DNA from: Acidobacteriota bacterium
GTDB lineage: Bacteria; Acidobacteriota; Terriglobia; Terriglobales; Acidobacteriaceae
Direction of reading: 5' to 3'
DNA: 64,000 nucleotides
NCBI GenBank assembly: GCA_003225175.1
Contig: QIBA01000066.1
Span: 1 to 64,000, forward strand
Below are positions 18,153 to 26,619 of the stretch, piece by piece. A program made the position numbers and the translations under genes. Within the stretch, counting starts at the first letter, position 1; each line of letters opens with the position of its first letter. Under the pieces are notes generated by a model, which was given only the letters and a program-made list of their open reading frames with translations, was not told where the DNA came from and did not search any database.

Positions 18153-18303
18153 CCGACGGCATAACTTCTCGGCCAGCATTTATGCACTGAGAGTGTCGGC
18201 TGTGGAAATCGACCCATCTGTGAACACGGCAGCGCATGCCAAACAGGACTGTTCGGCACAAGCTTGTTCTTATACGCGGAGTTCTCGACCTACGTCAAAT
18301 TTC

Positions 18304-18750
18304 CTAGGCTAGAGGCCCGCTCATCGTACGCAAGTCGATGGTCTTGTAATCGCCGCGCATGATGCCTTCCCGAATCTCCTTCGCTGTCTTCCCCTTTTTC
18401 GTCATCTGGTAGGCGTAAAACGCTTCCTGCATGCACGTGGAGCAATGGGAACCGTGATCACCTTCAAAGCAAGTGTGCAGGCTCGTGTGCCCGGCGGACC
18501 GGTCGCAGAAGCAATAGCAGGGAAGCTGATGAAGAACACGAGGCACCTTGGCCGCTGCTTCATAGGCACGACGCTGGAAGTCGTATTCAAGGTTCATTTG
18601 ATCCAACTGCGCGCCGGACGCAATCGGAGTCAGCTTTTCGCCCTTTGCCGGTGGCAAAGGATGATAGGCAGGGACCTCTTTGTCCAGGAACTGCGCGGAG
18701 GTCGTGATGGCCAGCAAAATTATAGAGAGAAGCGGGAAGATGCGTTTCAT
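18304..18750 (-). CDS. Exported PCYCGC-motif-like cysteine-rich protein
   Basis: A 148-residue exported protein with a signal peptide (MKRIFPLLSIILLAITTSAQ) and a cysteine cluster PCYCFC followed by HTCFEGDHGSHCSTC. This resembles the family of unknown function named for a PCYCGC motif; here the second Gly is Phe. Seven cysteines and several histidines suggest a metal or haem site, or disulfides, but no ligand is established. The ATG at 18750 is clear. The next gene upstream (18776-19156) also encodes a small exported protein, and the two may be co-transcribed. Confidence 0.7.
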   Translation of the reverse strand: MKRIFPLLSIILLAITTSAQFLDKEVPAYHPLPPAKGEKLTPIASGAQLDQMNLEYDFQRRAYEAAAKVPRVLHQLPCYCFCDRSAGHTSLHTCFEGDHGSHCSTCMQEAFYAYQMTKKGKTAKEIREGIMRGDYKTIDLRTMSGPLA

Positions 18751-18775
18751 TTTGGTCAGTGTTAAAAATGAATAT

Positions 18776-19156
18776 CTATTTGTAAATACTGTACTGCTCT
18801 TGCGGCCGATTCATCTTGATCGTGATCTGGTGCTCCGGCTGATTGATCTGGATGTCATCACCATAGGTCTGCAATCCAGGGGCTATCGCTTGAATGCGCA
18901 TTTTCCCGTAAGGGACGTAATTCAGCGTGGCTTTCCCGTCGCTGTCGGTCTTCAATTCCGTCCCTGTTTTGGATTGTTTTCCTTCTTTATTGACAGGATG
19001 CACAACTACGCTTGCGTTGCGCACAGGCTTTCCGTTATAGCTGCGTACGACCAGGAATTCGACGTGTGAAATCTTGTCTTCGGTGAAGGCACTCGTCGAG
19101 AGAAGTGCGAAAGTAACTGCGAATACCGCAACAAATTTGCGGCCGGGATGAACCAT
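18776..19156 (-). CDS. Exported single-domain protein, carboxypeptidase regulatory-like fold
   Basis: A 126-residue exported protein with a signal peptide (about 1-26) and one small beta-sandwich. The pattern VEFLVVRSYNGKPVRNASVVVH, then GTELKTDSDGKATLNYVPYGKMRIQ, matches carboxypeptidase regulatory-like or transthyretin-like domains seen in many envelope and TonB-dependent proteins. It binds no obvious cofactor. The ATG at 19156 follows AAGGA by eight bases and is preferred over the upstream frame at 19222. It precedes the PCYCGC-like gene by 25 bases. Confidence 0.68.
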   Translation of the reverse strand: MVHPGRKFVAVFAVTFALLSTSAFTEDKISHVEFLVVRSYNGKPVRNASVVVHPVNKEGKQSKTGTELKTDSDGKATLNYVPYGKMRIQAIAPGLQTYGDDIQINQPEHQITIKMNRPQEQYSIYK

Positions 19157-19292
19157 TCTTAGATCCTTCTTGACTCTGCATACATTGTAAGCGGGAAAGG
19201 CTCTGCCGTCAGGTTTGCTCATGAGCAGCGCGCTAACCTACTCTGACACCAATGCCCGGTCCAGAGAACATCCTGCCAGGCAAGGGATTGGG

Positions 19293-20591
19293 TTATCTGC
19301 GCAGGATTGGCGGATGCTCATCCTCGACTGTGTGCTTGCGCAGCGTGGGCTGCCCTGATTTTCCAGTATCAAGCGCTCGGCCGTGATTCAGCGTAATGAG
19401 CCGGGACTTCACCCGCTCGAACTCGCTGGTGGTGACAATGTAATCATCGCGCGCAGGAAGCATGTCAAGTTCCTCTTCCGCGCGGCGGATGCGGTCATCG
19501 TTCATCGGATGCGTCGAGAAAGCCCGGACAATGAATCCCGACTTCCGCTTCTGCTGTGCCTCGAGCTTCTCGAAAAAATCCACGAAAGCCGTTGGATCGT
19601 AGCCGGCCGCGTACTCATATTCCAAACCAAGGAAGTCGGCTTCGCGCTCAGAGTCCCGGCTGAATTTGAGAAACGACATTGGCACCATAAAACCCGATGC
19701 TTGCCGAATCGCAGCTCCTACCGGGCCGCCCACGAAAATCAAGGGGATGGAAGCAATATTCCAGATGTACTGCTTGGTCGCGTTGCGCGTAGTATGACGT
19801 GCAGCCACGTGGGCGATCTCGTGAGCCATCACACCTGCTAGTTCGGCTTCGGTGTCGGCGGCAAGCAGGACTCCGGTGTTTACGTAAAAGAACCCGCCGG
19901 GAAGAGCGAAGGCGTTTACCTGCTCATCGTCAACAACTTTGATCGTGAAAGGCACCTTCGCGTCAGAATGACGAACCAGAGTTTGGCCTATGCGGTTGAC
20001 ATATTCTGTGATTACCGAATCAGTCAGGAGCTTGGCTTGATGTTCAACTTGTTGCGCCAGTTCTCTCCCCAGCGCTTCTTCCTTTTCGATTGAATAGAAA
20101 TTGAGTTTCTTCCCAACTCCACGGTCGCCGATACGATTGATGTCGTATTTGGCTTCCTTCGCTTTAGCATCGGCTTTGCGCGTATCGAATGCGGACGGTG
20201 GCAATGAGGCTAGTCGTTGTGCCGTGTCGACATGGGAAGCCTGCGGATCGGGCGTTTGAGCTTCGTCGCGGGGTGCACTTTCGTGTAGATCGAAATTGAA
20301 TGGATCCGGCTCCAACGTGTACTTGGTCTTCGGCAGTGGCTCACTGACTTTCGTGGCTGCGGCCGAACCCCTGATGTCGACTTGCGGCTGCTCAGCCTGC
20401 CTAAGTAACCAGGGCGTTGCGAATGGACTGGAAGTGCGAAGCTGCTGATCGGCAGCGCTACTGCTTCTGGTGTCAGCTGATAGCTGCGCGAATCCCTGTC
20501 CGAGCAAAAGCAGGCAAACTACGCCTCCAAGTGGAAGAGAGCGGTGGAATGAAGCGTTGAGGGGGCCCGTTTTCCCTTGGACTTTGCCCAT
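19293..20591 (-). CDS. Exported M48-family metalloprotease, paralogue with long N terminus
   Basis: A 432-residue zinc metallopeptidase. Residues 1-36 contain a signal-like hydrophobic segment (VVCLLLLGQGFAQL), then about 120 polar, low-complexity residues, then the catalytic domain with HEIAH and EREADFLG. The core and tail match the protein at 2332-3396 closely: LVRHSDAKVPFTIKV and VTTSEF are shared, as is an ending with TLRK ... ILRR. M48 members of this type act on outer-membrane protein quality. The long insert near the N terminus is the main difference. The ATG at 20591 is the only good start. Confidence 0.87.
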   Translation of the reverse strand: MGKVQGKTGPLNASFHRSLPLGGVVCLLLLGQGFAQLSADTRSSSAADQQLRTSSPFATPWLLRQAEQPQVDIRGSAAATKVSEPLPKTKYTLEPDPFNFDLHESAPRDEAQTPDPQASHVDTAQRLASLPPSAFDTRKADAKAKEAKYDINRIGDRGVGKKLNFYSIEKEEALGRELAQQVEHQAKLLTDSVITEYVNRIGQTLVRHSDAKVPFTIKVVDDEQVNAFALPGGFFYVNTGVLLAADTEAELAGVMAHEIAHVAARHTTRNATKQYIWNIASIPLIFVGGPVGAAIRQASGFMVPMSFLKFSRDSEREADFLGLEYEYAAGYDPTAFVDFFEKLEAQQKRKSGFIVRAFSTHPMNDDRIRRAEEELDMLPARDDYIVTTSEFERVKSRLITLNHGRALDTGKSGQPTLRKHTVEDEHPPILRR

Positions 20592-20704
20592 GAGTACACC
20601 TGAAGCGCCTTCCTGCTCAACGATTCGTACTCTGTGGGATAGCAGGCGGTGATGCTGCTGTTGCCTGAATAGCGAATTCAGAGCAGCAGATAATTTCGCA
20701 AGAC

Positions 20705-22012
20705 TTAGGCTCCCACTGACGAAGTAATGTTACGAGCCAACATTCTGTCGTAAACCCATAACAATAAGGCAGTCAGAACGCCGACTCCGGTGACTGCCCA
20801 CCAGATTCCTTGGGGCTGATGGGTGACTTCGCCGAAGTAATGTATGAACTTTCCTCCAAATACGCCGGCTGCAAAAGAGCCAATCCCGATGGGGAGGAAG
20901 GCGAAACCCATGTATGTGCCTTGCTGTCCTGGCGGAGCGAGCCGGGAGATGTATTCGTAGTAGCGCGGCGACTGCGTGATTTCGCCCAAAGCAACAACAA
21001 CGAGCGTGAAATACGCGCCGGGAACAGAGGGGAAGAATACGAGCACGATCCAGGCGACTCCGGATATGAGAGTTCCAAGGATGATCGCCTGGAAAGCAGG
21101 AATCTTTTGCGTGAGGATACTTACCACCATGGTGAAAGCGATTACTACGAGCGGCCCCGTGATTAACATCAATTCCGTGTCGGTTCTTGGATTGATGTAA
21201 TCGTGAACATAGAGCGGCAGAATGATGAACTCTTGCCAGTAGACGATCCAGTAACCGGAAAAGATAAGCAGAAAAAGCATGAAGCGCCGGTTGGATACGA
21301 CAGTCCCAAAATTTTTCAGCGCTTCCCCCAGACTGGCAGTCTGAACCTCGCCGGTTCGCCGGGGTTCGCGGAAGAAGATCAATACTGCGAAGAACATCAG
21401 GAAAACGCTCAGCGCCGCAACCCGAAAGACGTTCTCGACGCTTACGCGCTGATGGACCCAGGACGCTACGTATGGTCCTGCGGCACCGCCAATGTTCACT
21501 AAAGTGTAGTAAATCGAGTATCCAATCGAGCGTACGTTCTCTTTCGAAGCTCGCGCAGTCGTGCCTACTACCGAGGGCTTGACCAGAGCGATGCCCAATG
21601 CGGGAAGCATGAGTACGAACGTCACGAGACCCACGAGAGGGATGTGTTCCCGGAGGGGCGCAATCCAAGAAGCTCCGAGTGACCCAAGCAGGAAATACGA
21701 GCAGCTCAAAATGAGATAAGCCACGGAGAGCGCGCGACGAAATCCCAGCCGATCTGCGACCGCGCCACCAAAGGCAGCCAAAAACCAGACCAATCCGCCG
21801 AACAGTCCAGTCAGGCTGCTGGCTTGTTGCACCGGGAACCTGAGAGTTTCGTGCAGGTAGCGAGCCAGCGAAGCGAATGCGGCGTAGTAGGAAAGCCGCT
21901 CAAACAGCTCCGTGATGTTCGCCACCCAAAATGGTCGTTCGAAGCCAGCCTTGATGTCTCTTAACCGCTGAGCCATCGGGTAATCGGATGATGAAGTTGT
22001 GGGCGAGATCAA
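20705..22012 (-). CDS. POT/PTR-like MFS transporter
   Basis: A 435-residue carrier with about 12 helices. The first helix holds ELFERLSYYAAFA, which matches the ExxER[FS]xYY motif of proton-dependent oligopeptide transporters, where the ExxER residues couple protons to peptide. The motif GGAVADRLGFRRAL follows in loop 2-3. Peptide uptake is therefore likely, though specificity is not shown. The start TTG 22012 has AGAGGA about 10 bases upstream; an ATG at 21976 would shorten it by 12 residues. It follows yggU by 15 bases and appears to share its transcript. Confidence 0.8.
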   Translation of the reverse strand: MISPTTSSSDYPMAQRLRDIKAGFERPFWVANITELFERLSYYAAFASLARYLHETLRFPVQQASSLTGLFGGLVWFLAAFGGAVADRLGFRRALSVAYLILSCSYFLLGSLGASWIAPLREHIPLVGLVTFVLMLPALGIALVKPSVVGTTARASKENVRSIGYSIYYTLVNIGGAAGPYVASWVHQRVSVENVFRVAALSVFLMFFAVLIFFREPRRTGEVQTASLGEALKNFGTVVSNRRFMLFLLIFSGYWIVYWQEFIILPLYVHDYINPRTDTELMLITGPLVVIAFTMVVSILTQKIPAFQAIILGTLISGVAWIVLVFFPSVPGAYFTLVVVALGEITQSPRYYEYISRLAPPGQQGTYMGFAFLPIGIGSFAAGVFGGKFIHYFGEVTHQPQGIWWAVTGVGVLTALLLWVYDRMLARNITSSVGA

Positions 22013-22027
22013 ACGGCGCGGTTCCTC

Positions 22028-22339
22028 TCAGTGTGCCTTCTGTGCTTCGAGTGCAATTGCGAACGCCCGTTCGATGGCGGACGTCTTGACTCCGGTAATG
22101 CGAATGACTTTGTTGCGACTGCTGAGGCCGGCGGCAATGGTAACGGAGGAGCGCGGCATTTTAAGAAAATTCGAAAAAAAGTTGATGCAGGCATCGTTTG
22201 CTTTGCCTTCGACGGGAGGAGCAGAAATTTCGAGTTTGAGCGCATCCCCGAGCACGCCGGAGATTCGATCTTGTTTTGCCCTCGGGTGAACTTTCACCGC
22301 GAAGGTGACCGATTCTCCCGATTGCTGGATTCTGACCAT
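22028..22339 (-). CDS. DUF167/YggU family protein
   Basis: A 103-residue protein of the YggU (DUF167) family, whose function is unknown. The family signature VHPRAKQDRISGVLGDALKLEISAPPVEGKAN is present almost complete, as is SSRNKVIRITG near the end. It begins six bases after the stop of yggS, and yggS-yggU neighbourhood is common in bacteria. The short spacing suggests translational coupling. Confidence 0.88.
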   Translation of the reverse strand: MVRIQQSGESVTFAVKVHPRAKQDRISGVLGDALKLEISAPPVEGKANDACINFFSNFLKMPRSSVTIAAGLSSRNKVIRITGVKTSAIERAFAIALEAQKAH

Positions 22340-22345
22340 CTGCGT

Positions 22346-23056
22346 TCAGTTCCGCTCGCCGAAGATCGCCGTGCCAATGCGGACGCATGTGGAACCCTCT
22401 TCAATGGCGACTTCGAAATCGTGAGACATACCTATGGAAAGCAGGTCCATTTTGATTGCGGGCAATTTCCGTTTCGCGATGTCGTCGCGCAATTCGCGCA
22501 ATTGTCGAAAGTATGGACGGGCTCTTTGGGGATCCTCGCTGAGGGGAGGAATAGTCATCAGGCCTTGGATGCTTATACCCGGCAGTCGCTGCGCTGCACG
22601 CAATAGTTCTTCTAACTCGGGAGAGTCTGGAGTTAATCCCGCTTTGGCGGGATCTCCGGAGTTGATCTCAATCGCGATCGGCATTGGTGCGCGGCTGGAG
22701 GCGACTACAAGTGTGCTAATTCGCTCGGCTAGCCGCAAAGAGTCAACGGAGTGTATTACTGAGAAGAGATCAATAGCCTTACCCGCCTTATTGGATTGAA
22801 GCCGTCCCACAAGCGCGAATTCCGCATCCTTTAGTTCTCCCAACTGCTCACTCTTCGACGCAAACTCCTGTACTCGGTTTTCGCCAAAGCTGCGAATGCC
22901 GGCCTCATAAGCCGCGAAGATGCTTTCGACCGGCTGAGTCTTCGTAACCGCCATTAAGATTATTTCGGCACTCCTACGCCCGGAACGGCGTGCTGTTACT
23001 ACGATTCGTTCTTGAACGGAGGCGACATTTTCAGCGATGGCGGTTAATGGCTTCAT
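22346..23056 (-). CDS. yggS: PLP homeostasis protein, YggS/PROSC family
   Basis: A 236-residue single-domain fold III pyridoxal phosphate-binding protein that buffers PLP and affects amino-acid balance; it has no known enzyme activity. The PLP lysine is in MAVTKTQPV, and the family stretch IRSFGENRVQEF is present along with SIGMSHDFEVAIEEGSTCVRIGTAIFG at the C terminus. The ATG at 23056 gives the standard start MKPL; an ORF-extending codon at 23101 falls in the dispersed repeat. It leads an apparent unit with yggU and the POT carrier. Confidence 0.92.
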   Translation of the reverse strand: MKPLTAIAENVASVQERIVVTARRSGRRSAEIILMAVTKTQPVESIFAAYEAGIRSFGENRVQEFASKSEQLGELKDAEFALVGRLQSNKAGKAIDLFSVIHSVDSLRLAERISTLVVASSRAPMPIAIEINSGDPAKAGLTPDSPELEELLRAAQRLPGISIQGLMTIPPLSEDPQRARPYFRQLRELRDDIAKRKLPAIKMDLLSIGMSHDFEVAIEEGSTCVRIGTAIFGERN

Positions 23057-23086
23057 GTGGACAATCACCGAGTTGCCCACGGCGTG

Positions 23087-23114
23087 GTAAAAACGCAGCA
23101 TGCTGCGTGTCTAC
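23087..23114. repeat. Dispersed palindromic repeat, copy 3
   Basis: GTAAAAACGCAGCA and its near-inverse TGCTGCGTGTCTAC form this copy, upstream of yggS and downstream of the glutaredoxin-like gene's stop codon by about 20 bases. Confidence 0.78.
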
Positions 23115-23135
23115 GATGTTGCATCGGCTGGAGTT

Positions 23136-23390
23136 TCACTCCTGGACGCCTAGCAGAGCGCTCATTTCTTCGTAAAGGAAACCTTCTCCAGGTCGGTAGG
23201 GCTGTACCCATTTGCCATTGATGACGAACTGCGGTATCGCACGTTTGCCTACGTTCCGTATAAGTTCGTCCACTGCGCCCGGCGTGCACTCGATGTCGAC
23301 TTCATTAAAGGGAATATTGTGTTTCTTGAGAAAGTTCTTGGCCTCACGACAGTCCCGACACCAGAACGCCGTGTAAACGGTTAAGTCCAT
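23136..23390 (-). CDS. Glutaredoxin-like protein
   Basis: An 84-residue thioredoxin-fold protein with the redox pair Cys11-Arg-Asp-Cys14 after the first strand (VYTAFWCRDCREAKNFL). The cis-proline segment RAIPQFVINGKWV follows. CRDC is not the classic CPYC of glutaredoxin, so the redox potential or partner is likely different. It resembles the Uxx/NrdH-like single-domain family. ATG 23390 is the start. It lies upstream of yggS on the same strand with a palindromic repeat between them. Confidence 0.87.
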   Translation of the reverse strand: MDLTVYTAFWCRDCREAKNFLKKHNIPFNEVDIECTPGAVDELIRNVGKRAIPQFVINGKWVQPYRPGEGFLYEEMSALLGVQE

Positions 23391-23553
23391 ATTTCTATCG
23401 TAGCAAGACGGGAACTCAAGAGAGCTTCTGCGCTTCTAAGTTGCTGGGCTTAAAGGCCGAGCCTGCGGACGCAATTTCCCGCTCTGCGCTGATACTGATG
23501 AAATAATTGCGACCCTAACCGTAACCTTTCTGCCGTTTGTACGGATTACTCCA

Positions 23554-24120
23554 ATGAAGACACAGTCCCCTAGGGAGACGCCAGTGAGGGCTCTGGAGTT
23601 TGAAACCGACGAACGGCTTTTGATTGAGGCCGCGCAACGCGATCCGCTCCGCTTTGCTGAGCTCTATGAGAGCAATTTCGAACGCGTATATGCCTTTGTC
23701 GCTTACCGCGTTCGTGATCGCGAAGAAGCGCAGGACCTGACGGCTGAAATCTTTCATCAGGCGCTTGCCAGTATTCAGCGGTTCGAGTGGCAGGGTAAAC
23801 CCTTCGCTGCCTGGTTGCTTGGCATCGCAGCGAGAGTTTTGGCAGATCGTTGGGAGCGGCTGGGTAAACGGCTAGAAGTTCCTGGCGACGAAGTAGAAGA
23901 GGCTGCAATTGCAGCTGTCGTCGAGCAGCGTGCGATGTTGTTCCAGCTTGTCGAGGCTTTGCCGGCAGATCAACGGCAGGTCATCATCCGCCGCTTCGTC
24001 GATCAGCGCAGCATACGCGAGATCGCGCAGGAACTTGGACGAAGCGAAGGGGCCGTCAAGCAACTTCAGTTCCGCGCATTGCAGACTTTGCGCAGTCATA
24101 TGAGGGGTAGATATGTTTAG
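23554..24120 (+). CDS. ECF RNA polymerase sigma factor
   Basis: A 188-residue sigma-70 family protein of the extracytoplasmic-function type. Region 2 spans about residues 36-100 (FAELYESNFERVYAFVAYRVRD then AQDLTAEIFHQAL) and region 4 about 128-180 (LVEALPADQRQVIIRRFVDQRSIREIAQEL). It directs polymerase to a small set of envelope or stress promoters. Its last eight bases overlap the start of the TonB-like gene, implying translational coupling; no separate anti-sigma gene is adjacent. Start ATG 23554. Confidence 0.92.
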   Translation: MKTQSPRETPVRALEFETDERLLIEAAQRDPLRFAELYESNFERVYAFVAYRVRDREEAQDLTAEIFHQALASIQRFEWQGKPFAAWLLGIAARVLADRWERLGKRLEVPGDEVEEAAIAAVVEQRAMLFQLVEALPADQRQVIIRRFVDQRSIREIAQELGRSEGAVKQLQFRALQTLRSHMRGRYV

Positions 24121-25234
24121 TCCGGCACTTATCCAACAGCTTGATTTCGGGATCGATGTTCTGTTCGCCGAGCCTGATGCCGCGATTTCCAACGTCGATG
24201 CAACGGTGGCTGAACTCTTGGGCGTAGCAGCGGATTTGCGTACTCTGCCACGGCCCGATTTTCGGTCGCAACTAAGAGTCAGATTGATGGAGAGCGCTCT
24301 CGCAAGCTCACCGTTGAGCGGGCGTGAGGTGATGGCCTCGGCGGTCATTGCCGGTCGATCGTTCCCGCAGCCGCCAGCCAATTCCGCTAAAGAACGCATA
24401 TTTCCAACACTTTTCGCAGAAGATGCAAGCAGCTATGCCCTGCACCGATCGAATTTTGCACTCTCCGTACTGGCACACGCAGTAGCGTTGACCCTGATTA
24501 TTACTTCGGGCTTTTGGGTCGATCAGCATCATGAGCGGAGAGTGCAGACTCTCACGCTTATAGAACCTCCCGTTTCGGACTATTTGGCTCTCGATAATGC
24601 GACCAAGTCCGCGGGAGGAGGGGGTGGTGGTGGCGATCATGACAAACTGCAAGCGTCGCAAGGACACCTTCCGAAGAAATCTCTGGAGCAATTTGCCCCA
24701 GCCGAGGTTGTGATTCGGAATGATCATGCGAAATTGATTGCTGAGGCTACTGTGGTCGTACCTCTGCAAGTAAATTCTCCCGATAAGCGGTTGCCCAATT
24801 TGGGAAATCCGAGATCTGCGGTTGCGGGACCTCCATCGAATGGGATTGGATACGGTGCATCGATTGGTGGGGGTGCTGGTCTCGGCATCGGCAGCGGAAT
24901 CGGGGGAGGGCTTGGGGCAGGCTGGGGTGCAGGCTACGGTGGCGGAGTATATACAGTGGGAGGTGGAGTAAGCGCTCCCCGGGCGATCTACAAGCCCGAT
25001 CCTGAGTACTCGCCCGAGGCTCGCGAGGCAAAGTATCAGGGCACGGTGGTGCTGTCGCTGGTCGTGGCACCGGACGGCAGGGCTCACGAGCTGCGCGTTG
25101 TGCGCTCGTTAGGCATGGGTCTCGATGAAAAAGCCATCGAAGCAGTAAAGCAGTGGCGCTTCGAACCGGCTCGCAAAGAGGGTAAGCCGGTGGCAGTTGC
25201 CATCGATGTTGAAGTGAATTTCCGGCTCTTCTGA
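24113..25234 (+). CDS. TonB-like protein with a cytosolic N-terminal domain
   Basis: A 373-residue protein. Residues 1-115 are cytosolic, rich in Leu/Ala/Arg, and could bind the adjacent sigma factor; one transmembrane helix (NFALSVLAHAVALTLIITSGFWV) follows. The middle is glycine-rich: seven glycines at about 165, then GIGYGASIGGGAGLGIGSG and related repeats. The C-terminal 90 residues are a TonB domain (YSPEAREAKYQGTVVLSLVV, then AIEAVKQWRFEPARKEGKPV). It overlaps the sigma gene by eight bases. The anti-sigma role is inference; the TonB domain is clear. Confidence 0.82.
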   Translation: MFSPALIQQLDFGIDVLFAEPDAAISNVDATVAELLGVAADLRTLPRPDFRSQLRVRLMESALASSPLSGREVMASAVIAGRSFPQPPANSAKERIFPTLFAEDASSYALHRSNFALSVLAHAVALTLIITSGFWVDQHHERRVQTLTLIEPPVSDYLALDNATKSAGGGGGGGDHDKLQASQGHLPKKSLEQFAPAEVVIRNDHAKLIAEATVVVPLQVNSPDKRLPNLGNPRSAVAGPPSNGIGYGASIGGGAGLGIGSGIGGGLGAGWGAGYGGGVYTVGGGVSAPRAIYKPDPEYSPEAREAKYQGTVVLSLVVAPDGRAHELRVVRSLGMGLDEKAIEAVKQWRFEPARKEGKPVAVAIDVEVNFRLF

Positions 25235-25242
25235 TTCGGGTT

Positions 25243-26442
25243 CTATGTCGTCGGAGCGAATAACTCCAAGCGCACGCGCCACGTGGTCGACTCTCCCGGC
25301 TTGAGAACGACCATGCTCGTCAGTTTGTTCTTCCACTCGCTGCCATAGGGATCCGGAAGATTGAACTGCGGCTCGACGGCAACGAAGCTCTTGTCCGGTG
25401 GCGAGTAAACCTGGATTGACTTTATCTCTCGCGACAACGCCCGAATGCGAATTCCATACTTCGAAGCAGGATCAATGACCGCCGTTGTCGCACTGCCGGT
25501 TGCATCGCGCTTCAAATCCTGGAAATTGTCGTCCAGGTAGATGTCATCGAGCGGCTTGCCTTCCGGCGCCGTGAAGTTGTATTTGCCGTTTCCCATCGTG
25601 ACCGGATGAACTTCGCCAGTGGGGAAGACGTCATCGTAGTTATTCATTCCCGCGACTTTCTCTGCAGGCAAATGTAGACGTGCTTGCTTGCGGTCCCCGC
25701 CGGGAATCGCGAAGTATGGATGCCATCCGATTCCCATCGGCAGCGGCTCCTTTCCGACGTTCTTGGCCGTGATCGTCAATTCGGCTGCTTGATTAGTGAG
25801 CGCGACTTTTACGGTTACATCTGTGCTGGATGGCCAATGCCCACTCCAATCACCAGCATGAAAGGTTCCCGAAACGGTCGAAGCGTCGGGAGCGCTGTGC
25901 TGGCCAACATTTTCAAATTTCGAGGTAAGCATCAGTCCATGCATCGAATGCTTCTCGGCTCCGGGGTTTTTGCCGCTCCAGTTCGCCGGCAAGTGCACTG
26001 TCTGACCAGCAACCGTGGTGGTGATCTCGTTTCCGTCGGATGAAACCTTGCCGCGAATCCGATTGGCATAGGGCACAAGGAAGGCGCCGCCAATAGTGAA
26101 AATCTTATTGCCAAACTTGTCGTCGTGGTTGTCGAGCAGATCCTTGGCATCGCCGAGCGAGGGCGCGGCGAGGACTTCAACTTCGCCCTTTCCGGGCACG
26201 TAGGCTGTGATTTGCAGCACCGCCATTCCTCGTCCGGGAAGCACAGTGGCTGTCAGGAACTGCGGCTTGCTTTGATCAGTGCTCTGGGGACGCTTTAATA
26301 CGACAACTGGTTCTCCGCCAATAGAGACTGAGCTTGGGGCCGGAACAACTTTTGTTCCCTTTTGCGCTGTGTTGGTTTTTTGTGCGAGCGATTGCGTAAA
26401 AAACGTGAGCAAAAGCAGGAAAAACAACCGGCGATTTTTCAT
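25243..26442 (-). CDS. Exported aldose 1-epimerase
   Basis: A 399-residue enzyme that interconverts alpha and beta forms of aldoses such as galactose. It has a signal peptide (1-20), suggesting a periplasmic location, and the mutarotase landmarks PYANRIRGKV, SMHGLML with the conserved histidine, and GIGWHPYFAIPGG with a second one. Cytosolic homologues are usually shorter at about 340 residues, so the extra N-terminal part is mainly the export signal and a linker. It is convergent with the TonB-like gene, with only eight bases between stop codons. Confidence 0.88.
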   Translation of the reverse strand: MKNRRLFFLLLLTFFTQSLAQKTNTAQKGTKVVPAPSSVSIGGEPVVVLKRPQSTDQSKPQFLTATVLPGRGMAVLQITAYVPGKGEVEVLAAPSLGDAKDLLDNHDDKFGNKIFTIGGAFLVPYANRIRGKVSSDGNEITTTVAGQTVHLPANWSGKNPGAEKHSMHGLMLTSKFENVGQHSAPDASTVSGTFHAGDWSGHWPSSTDVTVKVALTNQAAELTITAKNVGKEPLPMGIGWHPYFAIPGGDRKQARLHLPAEKVAGMNNYDDVFPTGEVHPVTMGNGKYNFTAPEGKPLDDIYLDDNFQDLKRDATGSATTAVIDPASKYGIRIRALSREIKSIQVYSPPDKSFVAVEPQFNLPDPYGSEWKNKLTSMVVLKPGESTTWRVRLELFAPTT

Positions 26443-26619
26443 TGGCGTCGCCCTCAGAGGGGTTTTATATGGCCGTCTATGATACGCGAGCGCTCAAAGC
26501 ATCGGTCGCATGATCTAAACGGAGGAATTGCGCGCCAAGGTTAGCGAGCAGGTCCACGACGATGGCACCACAGAGGCATTCACGAGGACCAAAGCGGTTC
26601 GGAAAGAAGAGTTGTGTAG

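Noticed and set aside
17277-18164. A 295-codon plus-strand open frame over the TPR gene and the start of yvcK
   Set aside because: Both minus-strand genes have recognisable domains and this frame has none.
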